Assembly: GCA_003123965.1 (NCBI GenBank)
Contig: NNSL01000485.1
Span: forward strand, 1-7,725
Source of the DNA: Balneolaceae bacterium SMO_bin1
GTDB taxonomy: Bacteria; Bacteroidota; Rhodothermia; Balneolales; Balneolaceae
Length of the DNA: 7,725 nucleotides
Direction: 5' to 3'
Shown here: positions 1-6,341 of the stretch, in pieces
How positions within the stretch are numbered: the first letter of the stretch is position 1
How the letters are laid out: each line of letters begins with the position of its first letter
Made by a program: the position numbers and the translations under genes
Notes under the pieces: model-generated
What the model was told of the DNA's origin: nothing
Seen by the model: the letters and a program-made list of their open reading frames with translations, nothing else
Database searches by the model: none

Positions 1-71
1 TAAAGAGGGGCTGAAAAAACGCTCTCATATTTCAAAAAAGAGATTAAACGCCTCAATCAATGAGTCAATAA

Positions 72-520
72 ATGGCTGATCTCGTAGATGTGTATCCGTA
101 TCAAACGGGGTAAACAACCCCGAATTTCTGATCTTAAAGCGAGCTGATGACAAGCAGTATGGCGGCCAGTGGCGCATGGTAGCGGGTAAGGTTGAAAATT
201 GCGAGGCCGCATGGCAGAGCGGATTGCGTGAGTTGCGTGAAGAAACAGGTCTTTTTCCCGAAATGTTTTGGGCGGTTCCGTCCATCAATCAATTTTATGA
301 AGCGGCCAACGACACCATCCATCATGTCCCTGTTTTTGCTGCTGAAATCAGTGCAGACAAATCCATTACCCTTAACGAGGAGCACACCGAATATAAGTGG
401 ATTGAGAAATCGCAGATTACTAGCTTTGTGCAGTGGCCCGAGCAGCAGCGATTAATGCATTTAATCGACAAAATTCTAACTACCCAAAACGTATTAGAAG
501 ATTGGAAAATACCGCTTTAA
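72..520 (+). CDS. NUDIX hydrolase, interrupted by one frameshift
   Basis: This gene encodes a NUDIX-family pyrophosphohydrolase, which hydrolyses a nucleoside diphosphate linked to another group; the substrate cannot be told from sequence. Reading starts at ATG 72 (MADLVDVYPYQTG) and hits a TAA at 111-113. The protein continues in another frame (VNNPEFLILKRADDKQYGGQ) to the stop at 518-520. Adding one G to the GGGG run at 107-110 joins both parts into about 149 residues, normal for the family. The NUDIX box GX5EX7REUXEEXGU is perfect at about residues 39-61 of the joined protein (G39, E45, then RELREETGL), including the metal-binding glutamates. Without the repair, the longest ATG-initiated ORF starts at 176 and lacks the first beta strands. 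No clear Shine-Dalgarno precedes ATG 72. The 3' end overlaps the next gene. Family assignment is firm; the single-base indel is an inference. Confidence 0.85.
107..110 (+). other. Frameshift site in NUDIX gene (G-run one base short)
   Basis: The frame starting at ATG 72 stops at 111-113, while the frame that carries the NUDIX box is open from 80 to 520. The switch must therefore fall between 80 and 113. Conserved family-like residues run smoothly across the point if the G4 run is read as G5 (acg ggg gta aac). Confidence 0.7.
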
Positions 521-1743
521 CATATCTGAAAGCCATATTTGTCGGCTTAATACTGGTCTGCGTTTCGCTGCCGGCCGTTGCTCAGAATCAGCAGTCTTCC
601 GATGAATCGTACGAAATTAACTTTGCGCCAGATGCCTGGTTCAACAGCGTAGATGGAATACGGCTGGGTGTGCGAATGCGTGGTGAAGTGCCCGGCACAT
701 TTCAAAGCGGGCCACATAGGCTCGATGCTGGACTGTGGCTCAGTACCTTTTTCCCTGAGTATCCAGTATCGTATTACGTCTCTTATACTGAACCTATTCC
801 CGCAATTTCAGGGTTTAACAGCGAAGGGAATATTCAGCTGCGCAGCTCCATTCGCACCGGGTATCATAATCACGCAGTTTCCTTTAATAAACGGTGGCAG
901 CCGGGTTTCGATGAAATGAATTACTATGAGCTATCGGTGATGCTGCGGACCGAAAGGCGCTTTGAAGATGAATACATACTATATCCCCAAATCTGGCAAA
1001 ATAATTGGCTTTACATTGCCGGCCTAAACTTTAATATATCAAATGATAATATATTGGGGCGCTATCATTTACGATCAACGACCTCAATTAATTTAGGAGG
1101 TAAAAACGAGTCGTTTGTCAATACTAAATTAGATGCCCAGCAAACCACACCTTTAGGCAGTAATTTTATATTACGCAGCCGAATCTATGCTGGTCTTTCA
1201 TCCAAAAATACTGCCCCCGAGTATTTATTCAATCACAGTTTTAAGCCATACACCGAATGGGATGAATTAGGGGTTACCCGAGCAAAAGGAACACTGCCAA
1301 CGCCTTGGGTCCGCCAGGGTATCGTGCAGGTAGAAGGAGGTGCCAATTTACGTGGATATACGAATCAGGATATTGAAGCCCTGAATGAAGGCAATGCTCC
1401 GCTTTTTACATCAATGGGTGCTTTAAACTTGGAGCTGCAGTACCCCAACCCTGTAAATCAGGCTTTAGAAGCAGTTCCTTTTGCCGGGTTGTTGAATTTT
1501 AGAAGTTACCTGTTTTTCGATTCTGGCACTTCGTTTGGTATCACCGAAAGGGAAGAAGACCGGGTGCTTTCGGATGCTGGTCCCGGGTTTATGCTTTCGC
1601 TTAACATTCCTGACTATTTGGGAAAATCTCGCGGATTTGCTATTCGTTATGAAATTCCGCTGTGGCTTTCGCACCCGTATCAGGATGATCCCAAATTTAA
1701 GTTCCGGAGCTTGATTGGAATAGGCGCCGTCATTTCATTATAA
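502..1743 (+). CDS. Outer-membrane beta-barrel protein, Omp85/BamA-like barrel without POTRA domains
   Basis: This is a predicted exported outer-membrane barrel of about 413 residues; its function is unknown. From TTG 502 the N-terminus is a signal peptide: Lys10, a hydrophobic core (IFVGLILVCVSL) and a cleavage site near AVA-Q at residues 27/28. The mature protein is rich in alternating aromatic/polar beta strands. Near residue 283 (bases 1348-1359) sits LRGY, the loop-6 (V/L)RG(F/Y) motif of Omp85 barrels. It is followed by typical late-barrel strands (LNLELQYPNP, FRSYLFFDSGTSFG, FAIRYEIPLWL). Only about 15 residues separate the signal peptide from the first strand, so no POTRA domains are present. 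The start is uncertain: ATG 433 is in frame but lies deep in the NUDIX gene and would give a very long n-region. TTG 502 overlaps NUDIX by only 19 bases but has a poorly spaced ribosome site. The barrel could resemble C-terminal barrel domains fused to enzymes in related bacteria. Confidence 0.7.
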   Translation: MENTALTYLKAIFVGLILVCVSLPAVAQNQQSSDESYEINFAPDAWFNSVDGIRLGVRMRGEVPGTFQSGPHRLDAGLWLSTFFPEYPVSYYVSYTEPIPAISGFNSEGNIQLRSSIRTGYHNHAVSFNKRWQPGFDEMNYYELSVMLRTERRFEDEYILYPQIWQNNWLYIAGLNFNISNDNILGRYHLRSTTSINLGGKNESFVNTKLDAQQTTPLGSNFILRSRIYAGLSSKNTAPEYLFNHSFKPYTEWDELGVTRAKGTLPTPWVRQGIVQVEGGANLRGYTNQDIEALNEGNAPLFTSMGALNLELQYPNPVNQALEAVPFAGLLNFRSYLFFDSGTSFGITEREEDRVLSDAGPGFMLSLNIPDYLGKSRGFAIRYEIPLWLSHPYQDDPKFKFRSLIGIGAVISL

Positions 1744-1748
1744 GAATT

Positions 1749-1753
1749 GAGGA
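1749..1753 (+). promoter_or_regulatory. Ribosome-binding site of the EamA transporter gene
   Basis: GAGGA lies seven bases before ATG 1761. It is the clearest Shine-Dalgarno in the window and supports that start codon. It sits in the 17-base gap after the barrel gene, which suggests the two genes are co-transcribed. Confidence 0.6.
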
Positions 1754-1760
1754 CGTACCT

Positions 1761-2615
1761 ATGGCGTATTTTTTTATTCTGTGCAGCGCCGGTTGTTCAG
1801 TTCTCATTGCCCACCTGTTAAAATTAACCGAGGTAAAAAAGCTTCGCACACTTCCAACGCTTACCGTTAATTATATTTCCGCTGCTTTAGTCGCTTTTAT
1901 AATTGGCAGGCAAAACGAAGCAGGATTTACCTTTTTGGGTCAACCCGTTGTATTGATCTTTTGTCTGATTGTAGGCGCTTTTTTCATCGGTAATTTTATG
2001 ATGTACAGCAAATCGGTACATATGAATGGTGTAGGGGTCACAATCGCCGCCATGCGTGTTTCACTGCTCGTGCCGGTACTTGTTTCACTTTTACTTTACG
2101 GCGAAGTGATTTCCTGGGGCACAGGCCTTGGTATTGTGCTTGTCATTAGCGCCTTGGTACTGCTGGTTCCTAAAAAGAAAACCATCAAAATTGGCCGCAT
2201 GGACGCCGGATGGCTTCTCGTATTTATTTTTCTGGTAGCCGGTTTTGCTGATGCCTCACTTAAAATTTATGAAGAAGATTTCAGTGCGCAATTTAACGAG
2301 CAGCTTTTTATGAGCATGGTATTTGGCGCCGCATTTTTAATTGGTAGTACCGCAATGGTTATAAGAAAAGAATCTTTCTTTACAATGAAAGAGCTGGGGA
2401 TGGGATGTGTAATTGGAATCCCTAATCTGTACTCATCCATTTTTTTGATTTATGCATTACGCGATATTGATGGCGCCATTGCGTATCCGCTGGTTAATAC
2501 AATAAGCGTGATAGCAGGTGCCGCCCTCGGTGTTTGGTTCTGGCGTGATTCCATCACCCGCTTGCAATGGGTGGGCATTGGCATTGCGGTGATCGCGATA
2601 ATACTGCTTTTGTAA
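1761..2615 (+). CDS. EamA/DMT-family transporter
   Basis: This encodes an inner-membrane permease of the drug/metabolite transporter superfamily with 284 residues, the usual length for two EamA repeats. By hydrophobicity I count ten helices, at about residues 2-20, 32-48, 61-80, 92-112, 118-136, 149-166, 180-201, 212-231, 238-260 and 268-284. The basic PKKKTIKIGR loop (about 137-146) separates the two five-helix halves. Both halves end with the family pattern of a helix, a short charged turn and another helix (YGEVISWGTGLGIVLV at about 113-128; FWRDSITRLQWVGIGIAVI at about 260-278). The substrate cannot be predicted; relatives move amino acids, sugars or metabolites. It follows the barrel gene by 17 bases with a good ribosome site, so the two are probably co-transcribed. 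No terminator is visible downstream. Confidence 0.85.
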   Translation: MAYFFILCSAGCSVLIAHLLKLTEVKKLRTLPTLTVNYISAALVAFIIGRQNEAGFTFLGQPVVLIFCLIVGAFFIGNFMMYSKSVHMNGVGVTIAAMRVSLLVPVLVSLLLYGEVISWGTGLGIVLVISALVLLVPKKKTIKIGRMDAGWLLVFIFLVAGFADASLKIYEEDFSAQFNEQLFMSMVFGAAFLIGSTAMVIRKESFFTMKELGMGCVIGIPNLYSSIFLIYALRDIDGAIAYPLVNTISVIAGAALGVWFWRDSITRLQWVGIGIAVIAIILLL

Positions 2616-2617
2616 TG

Positions 2618-2697
2618 TCAAAGGTCCAAAGTTTAAGTTCAAAGGTCGGTTTCGTACCTGATTGACTTTAGATCTTCGACTAGAGACTTTAAACTTG
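2618..2697. repeat. Short direct and inverted repeats in the spacer before pta
   Basis: TCAAAGGTC occurs at 2618-2626 and again at 2639-2647, flanking an 'aagtttaag' core. AAGTTTA at 2629-2635 is inverted as TAAACTT at 2690-2696. The 'caaagt/gtttaa' wording resembles dispersed intergenic repeats common in Bacteroidota genomes, but one window cannot show dispersal. Confidence 0.4.
2667..2697 (+). promoter_or_regulatory. Candidate Bacteroidota-type promoter for pta
   Basis: TAAACTTG (2690-2697) matches the -7 consensus TAnnTTTG at all but one fixed position. TTTA (2667-2670) lies 19 bases upstream where a TTTG-like -33 element is expected. Transcription would begin a few bases after 2700, giving a leader of roughly 15 bases before ATG 2720. 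The match is imperfect and overlaps the repeat region. Confidence 0.35.
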
Positions 2698-2719
2698 TGA
2701 TTATAAACAAAACATCAGA

Positions 2720-3694
2720 ATGAATATAATGGATAAAATACGCGAACGTGCCTCGGAGCTTAGTCAACACATTGTACTGCCGGAGGGGGATGATGTTCGT
2801 GTTCAAAAAGCGGCTGATTATCTTGTTAGTAATAACATTTGCAAGGTCACTGTTCTTTCAGATCAATCGCTAAACATCTCAACTAATGTTTCTGTAATCG
2901 ATTTGTCAGCAAGTAGCCCGAATATTGAAACGTACATCAGCGACTTTTGGGAGCGACGAAAACATAAGCTTGATAGTAAAAATGAAGCCAGAGAGCTGCT
3001 GAGCAATCCTTTGTACTATGGGGCGGCAATGGTCAACGCCGGAGAAGCCGACGGCTGCGTAGCCGGCTCAGTTGCAACTACTGCCGATGTCATAAGAGCT
3101 GCTATTCATACAATCGGACTCAAGCAGGGCACATCGGTGGTTTCAAGTATATTTCTGATGGCTATGCCCGGAGGTGAGGTTTATACCTATGCTGATTGCG
3201 GGGTTGTCCCATATCCGGATGAGCAGCAACTAGCCGATATAGCTCTGGAATCAGCCAAAACGCACCAACTTTTAACCCAGCAAGATCCAAAGGTTGCTAT
3301 GCTCTCGTTTTCAACAAAGGGGAGTGCACCGCATCCGCGCTCACAACTTGTTATTGATGCCCTCCAGATTGCAAGGCAAAAAAACCCGGAGCTGGTAATA
3401 GACGGTGAATTGCAGTTTGACGCCGCATTTGTGCCAGACATTGCCAACCGTAAAGCCCCTAATTCTGAACTTAAAGGTGCAGCCAACGTTTTCATTTTCC
3501 CCAATCTTGATGCAGGCAACATCGCCTATAAAATTACCGAACGATTGGGTGGGGCTGCTGCAACCGGTCCTATTTTGCAGGGCCTCGCAAAACCCATGAT
3601 GGATCTCTCGAGGGGCTGCAATTGGAATGATATTGTGAACGCAGCCTGCGTTGCTATCCTTATGGGAAATAGACCACAAATTAGTTCTCAATAA
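2720..3694 (+). CDS. pta: Phosphate acetyltransferase (Pta), short form
   Basis: This cytoplasmic enzyme interconverts acetyl-CoA plus phosphate with acetyl phosphate plus CoA (EC 2.3.1.8). The 324 residues comprise only the PTA_PTB catalytic domain, without the N-terminal DRTGG/P-loop regions of the long enterobacterial form. Family blocks are in order: IVLPEGDDVRV (18-28), a YYGAAMVNAGEADGCVAGS block (99-117), YADCGVVPYPDEQQLADIAL (157-176), FSTKGSAPHP (197-206), ELQFDAAFVPDIANRKAPNS (230-249), FPNLDAGNIAYK (260-271) and GPILQGLAKPMMDLSRGC (283-300). S297, R298 and D304 align by spacing with the catalytic Ser309, Arg310 and Asp316 of the Methanosarcina enzyme, from memory. A second in-frame ATG at 2729 is an alternative start. 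No acetate kinase gene is adjacent. Phosphate butyryltransferase is a less likely reading. Confidence 0.93.
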   Translation: MNIMDKIRERASELSQHIVLPEGDDVRVQKAADYLVSNNICKVTVLSDQSLNISTNVSVIDLSASSPNIETYISDFWERRKHKLDSKNEARELLSNPLYYGAAMVNAGEADGCVAGSVATTADVIRAAIHTIGLKQGTSVVSSIFLMAMPGGEVYTYADCGVVPYPDEQQLADIALESAKTHQLLTQQDPKVAMLSFSTKGSAPHPRSQLVIDALQIARQKNPELVIDGELQFDAAFVPDIANRKAPNSELKGAANVFIFPNLDAGNIAYKITERLGGAAATGPILQGLAKPMMDLSRGCNWNDIVNAACVAILMGNRPQISSQ

Positions 3695-3705
3695 AAAACA
3701 AATTC

Positions 3706-3799
3706 ATGCGTTTTTCTGATGAACGCATAGAGGAGTGGTTAGAAAAGGCAGGTATGAATTCCTGCTTAATCATAGCTGTTGGTTATTCAATCCATAACC
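3706..3799 (+). other. Three consecutive small stem-loops after pta
   Basis: ATGCGTT (3706-3712) pairs with AACGCAT (3722-3728). AGGCAGG (3746-3752) pairs with CCTGCTT (3761-3767) through one G-U. GGTTAT (3781-3786) pairs with ATAACC (3794-3799). None is followed by a T-run, so they are not standard intrinsic terminators. They could still mark the 3' end of the pta transcript or stabilise it. Confidence 0.35.
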
Positions 3800-3816
3800 C
3801 ATTTCAATTGGAATAA
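3706..3816 (+). CDS. Possible small ORF, 36 codons, or remnant of a gene start
   Basis: An ATG 11 bases after the pta stop opens 36 codons. The first 16 residues (MRFSDERIEEWLEKAG) look like a genuine soluble, amphipathic N-terminus; the rest (MNSCLIIAVGYSIHNPFQLE) does not obviously continue that character. I recognise no family and see no ribosome-binding site. A 7-bp hairpin spans its first codons. It may be a real small protein, a decayed 5' fragment of a longer gene, or chance. Confidence 0.25.
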   Translation: MRFSDERIEEWLEKAGMNSCLIIAVGYSIHNPFQLE

Positions 3817-3836
3817 GTTATACAAAAACAGCATTA

Positions 3837-3865
3837 TGCCTGATAAGCAGTAACAAATGCAGGCA
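3837..3865. repeat. Inverted repeat TGCCTG/CAGGCA
   Basis: TGCCTG (3837-3842) and CAGGCA (3860-3865) form a 6-bp inverted repeat with a 17-base loop, upstream of the putative suf promoter. Its position would allow an operator role. A stem of this length can also arise by chance. Confidence 0.25.
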
Positions 3866-3886
3866 AGTATTTAATCACTTCAATAG

Positions 3887-3917
3887 TTTAAGTTACATAC
3901 AAAAATGCTTATATTTG
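3887..3917 (+). promoter_or_regulatory. Bacteroidota-type promoter for the suf operon
   Basis: TATATTTG (3910-3917) is an exact match to the -7 consensus TAnnTTTG of the Bacteroidota primary sigma factor. TTTA (3887-3890) lies 19 bases upstream, the expected -33 spacing, and differs from TTTG at one base. Transcription would start at about 3922-3926, leaving a leader of about 100 nt before sufB. No SufR, IscR or Fur gene is visible nearby. Confidence 0.55.
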
Positions 3918-3970
3918 CAACTCTACTCAACACAGTGAATTATTTCTATTGAAACGTCTGTTTAGAGTTG
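3918..3970 (+). promoter_or_regulatory. 8-bp inverted repeat at the presumed suf transcription start
   Basis: CAACTCTA (3918-3925) is perfectly inverted as TAGAGTTG (3963-3970), with 37 bases between. The left arm touches the -7 box. The repeat could close a leader RNA stem or be two half-sites of an operator. AACACAG also occurs twice in this leader (3929-3935 and 3974-3980). Confidence 0.35.
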
Positions 3971-4025
3971 TTAAACACAGCTAAAACCTGAATTTCACTA
4001 TACTAAATTTCGCAAACACACGCTT

Positions 4026-5486
4026 ATGAGTGAAACGCAAGCAATGGAATCGATGATCGGCGGGGAGTACAAGTATGGCTTCACCACTGACATTGAGTAC
4101 GAAGATTTTCCCAAAGGCATAAATGAAGATATCATCCGTGAAATCTCCCGGCGTAAGAATGAGCCGGAATGGGTGCTTGAATTCCGTCTGGAGGCTTTCG
4201 AAAAATGGAAGCAAATGGAAGGAGACGGCGAACCGGACTGGCCTAATCTGGAGTACGAAAAACCAGATTTCGATAATATTCAGTATTATTCTTCGCCTAA
4301 AAAGAAGAATAATAAAGATAAGCCGGAAAGCCTGGATGATGTTGACCCGCAAATTTTGGAAACCTACGAAAAGCTGGGTATTCCCCTAAGCGAGCAAAAA
4401 CAGCTGCAAGGTATTGCTGTAGATGCCGTTTTTGACAGTGAGTCTATTTTCACCACGTTTAAAGAAAAGCTTGCTGATGCCGGCGTAATATTCTGCTCAA
4501 TCTCTGAAGCTATTCAGGATCATCCCGAACTGGTGAAAGAATATATGGGCTCAGTAGTACCCAAGGGTGATAATTTCTATGCGGCTCTAAATTCTGCCGT
4601 CTTTTCTGATGGGTCGTTTGTTTACGTCCCGAAAGATACGGTTTGCCCCATGGAGCTATCAACTTATTTCCGCATCAACAACATGCAGTCGGGGCAGTTT
4701 GAGCGTACGCTCATCATCTGCGAAGAAAACAGCCATGTGAGTTACCTTGAAGGCTGCACGGCGCCTATGTACCAGCAAAACCAGCTGCACGCCGCAGTAG
4801 TTGAACTTGTTGCACTTGAAGATGCAGAGATTAAATACTCTACTATCCAAAACTGGTATTCCGGTGATGAGAAAGGGCAGGGTGGTATATTCAACTTTGT
4901 GACTAAGCGCGGCCATTGCCGCGGCGACAATTCCAAGATTTCTTGGACGCAGGTTGAAACCGGTTCTGCTATTACCTGGAAGTATCCGAGTGTAATTCTG
5001 CAGGGCGATAATTCAACCGGAGAATTTTTCTCAGTTGCTGTGACAAACAATCGCCAGCAGGCCGATACCGGCACGAAAATGATTCACGTTGGTAAAAATA
5101 CATCCAGTACCATTATCTCTAAGGGGATTTCCGCCGGTGAATCAAACAATAGCTACCGCGGATTGGTGAAAATAAGTCCGCGTGCCGATGGCGCCCAAAA
5201 CTACTCGGTTTGCGATTCAATGCTGATCGGCCAGACCTGTGGAGCACACACATTTCCATATATTGAATCAGGTAATCCTACGGCCAAGGTTGAGCACGAA
5301 GCATCAACGAGCCGCGTAGGTGAGGAGCAGATCTTTTACCTGCAGCAACGCGGTATGGACGAAGATGATGCCGTGTCGCTGATTGTGAATGGATTCTGTA
5401 AAGAGGTGCTTAAGGAGCTGCCGATGGAGTTTGCAGTTGAAGCTGACAAGCTGCTCGGAATTAAGCTCGAAGGCAGCGTCGGTTAA
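4026..5486 (+). CDS. sufB: Fe-S cluster assembly scaffold protein SufB
   Basis: SufB is a scaffold subunit of the cytoplasmic SufBC2D complex on which nascent Fe-S clusters form. The protein has 486 residues, close to the E. coli length of 495, and is intact. An N-terminal helical part contains the [14 protein letters not shown] segment (48-61). A lysine/asparagine-rich linker follows (about 91-100), then the right-handed beta-helix core and a C-terminal helical domain. C396 in [15 protein letters not shown] corresponds by spacing to E. coli Cys405, the proposed sulfur/cluster ligand. The E423-H424-E425 triplet in KVEHEAST corresponds to Glu432-His433-Glu434. ATG 4026 is favoured because the [19 protein letters not shown] start fits the family; there is no Shine-Dalgarno, as is usual in Bacteroidota. 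It is the first gene of the suf cluster here, with no regulator gene or sufA upstream. Confidence 0.97.
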   Translation: MSETQAMESMIGGEYKYGFTTDIEYEDFPKGINEDIIREISRRKNEPEWVLEFRLEAFEKWKQMEGDGEPDWPNLEYEKPDFDNIQYYSSPKKKNNKDKPESLDDVDPQILETYEKLGIPLSEQKQLQGIAVDAVFDSESIFTTFKEKLADAGVIFCSISEAIQDHPELVKEYMGSVVPKGDNFYAALNSAVFSDGSFVYVPKDTVCPMELSTYFRINNMQSGQFERTLIICEENSHVSYLEGCTAPMYQQNQLHAAVVELVALEDAEIKYSTIQNWYSGDEKGQGGIFNFVTKRGHCRGDNSKISWTQVETGSAITWKYPSVILQGDNSTGEFFSVAVTNNRQQADTGTKMIHVGKNTSSTIISKGISAGESNNSYRGLVKISPRADGAQNYSVCDSMLIGQTCGAHTFPYIESGNPTAKVEHEASTSRVGEEQIFYLQQRGMDEDDAVSLIVNGFCKEVLKELPMEFAVEADKLLGIKLEGSVG

Positions 5487-5494
5487 TCAAATTT

Positions 5495-5548
5495 CGAGTA
5501 TCTAACTCGTAGAACCTGATATTCAAAATTAGTAATTCAAAATACATA
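5495..5548 (+). repeat. Small hairpin and 14-base tandem repeat between sufB and sufC
   Basis: CGAGT (5495-5499) pairs with ACTCG (5505-5509) around a 5-base loop. Next come two copies of a 14-base unit beginning ATTCAAAAT (5521-5534 and 5535-5548), identical at 11 of 14 positions. This makes an AT-rich 73-base spacer, whereas the later suf genes are separated by only 2-4 bases. Confidence 0.45.
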
Positions 5549-5559
5549 ATTATTATAAC

Positions 5560-6339
5560 GTGCTAGAAATTAAAAATTTACATGTCGAAGTTGAAGAGGA
5601 TGGAACAGAAATCCTCAAAGGTGTGAACCTGAAAATCAATTTAGGAGAAATTCATGCTATCATGGGTCCAAACGGAAGCGGCAAGAGTACGCTCGCTAAA
5701 GTTGTAGCCGGGCATGAAGCCTATGAGATAACGGAAGGAGATATTTTATACGAAGGCGAAAGTATTTTGGAACTTGAACCCGACGAACGCGCTCATCTGG
5801 GTATCTTTCTGGCTTTCCAGTATCCCGTTGAAGTGCCGGGAGTAACCAACAAGACCCTCTTGCGCGAATCGTACAATACTATTGCTCGCGAACAGGGCCG
5901 TGAAGAACTCGACCCGCTTGAATTTGAAGATTACGTAGAAGAGCGACTCGAGATTGTTGATATGAAGCCTGAGTTCCTCGAGCGAAGTATCAATGCCGGC
6001 TTTTCAGGCGGTGAAAAGAAGCGCAACGAAATATTTCAAATGGCTGTCCTCGATCCTAAAATCTCATTTTTGGACGAAACCGACTCCGGCCTTGATATTG
6101 ACGCATTGAAAGTTGTGGCAAATGGTATTAACCATCTGGCGGATGAAGATAACGCCGTTTGCCTGGTTACGCACTACCAGCGCATACTCGATTATATTGT
6201 GCCCGATCATGTACACGTTATGCTCGACGGCAAAATTGTGAAGTCTGGTGATAAAGATCTGGCCATTAAACTTGAAGAAGAAGGATACGACTGGTTGGCA
6301 GATCTCGCAAACGTTTCAGTTAATGGAGAACAAAATTAA
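5560..6339 (+). CDS. sufC: Fe-S cluster assembly ATPase SufC
   Basis: SufC is the ABC-type ATPase that dimerises on SufB-SufD and drives the conformational change needed for cluster assembly; it is cytoplasmic and not a transporter. The 259 residues are full length. Visible motifs are Walker [10 protein letters not shown] (36-44), Q-loop Q87 in [10 protein letters not shown], the signature FSGGEKKR (148-155), Walker B and D-loop [12 protein letters not shown] (168-179, D172 and E173) and the switch histidine H205 in [20 protein letters not shown] is characteristic of SufC among ABC proteins. The start is GTG 5560: [11 protein letters not shown] matches the usual SufC beginning and no in-frame ATG precedes it. 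No Shine-Dalgarno is visible. sufD starts two bases after its stop. Confidence 0.97.
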   Translation: MLEIKNLHVEVEEDGTEILKGVNLKINLGEIHAIMGPNGSGKSTLAKVVAGHEAYEITEGDILYEGESILELEPDERAHLGIFLAFQYPVEVPGVTNKTLLRESYNTIAREQGREELDPLEFEDYVEERLEIVDMKPEFLERSINAGFSGGEKKRNEIFQMAVLDPKISFLDETDSGLDIDALKVVANGINHLADEDNAVCLVTHYQRILDYIVPDHVHVMLDGKIVKSGDKDLAIKLEEEGYDWLADLANVSVNGEQN

Positions 6340-6341
6340 GC

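Larger units (their letters stand above)
3695..4025. other. 331-base gap between pta and sufB
   Basis: This gap holds a doubtful 36-codon ORF (3706-3816), several small hairpins between 3706 and 3865, a promoter candidate near 3887-3917 and a leader of about 100 nt before sufB. It has no tRNA-like fold, no T-run terminator and no insertion-sequence ends that I can see. It is clearly more AT-rich than the flanking genes after 3816. Confidence 0.6.

Noticed and set aside
1..79. Possible 3' end of an upstream gene (open frame 2-79, or RGAEKTLSYFKKEIKRLNQ in 4-63)
   Set aside because: The second looks protein-like and ends eight bases before the NUDIX start, but TAA at 1-3 is in the same frame. 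With so little sequence and nearby indels, no frame can be chosen.
25..385. Minus-strand open frames opposite the NUDIX gene
   Set aside because: They lie opposite a clearly coding NUDIX sequence, have no family-like features and no upstream signals.
550..575. Lipoprotein signal in the barrel protein (LVCVS)
   Set aside because: The residue before Cys is Val, not Gly/Ala/Ser, and a standard AVA-Q signal peptidase I site follows.
3187..3691. Two overlapping minus-strand open frames opposite pta
   Set aside because: Pta is conserved throughout on the plus strand. The antisense products are Cys/Ser-rich with no recognisable motif, as expected of shadows.
3695..3870. Intrinsic terminator after pta
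   Set aside because: Hairpins exist but none has an adjacent T-run on the plus strand, so no terminator is called.
3981..4352. Minus-strand open frame over the sufB start
   Set aside because: It is antisense to conserved SufB residues. Its isoleucine- and phenylalanine-rich start comes from AT-rich leader DNA.
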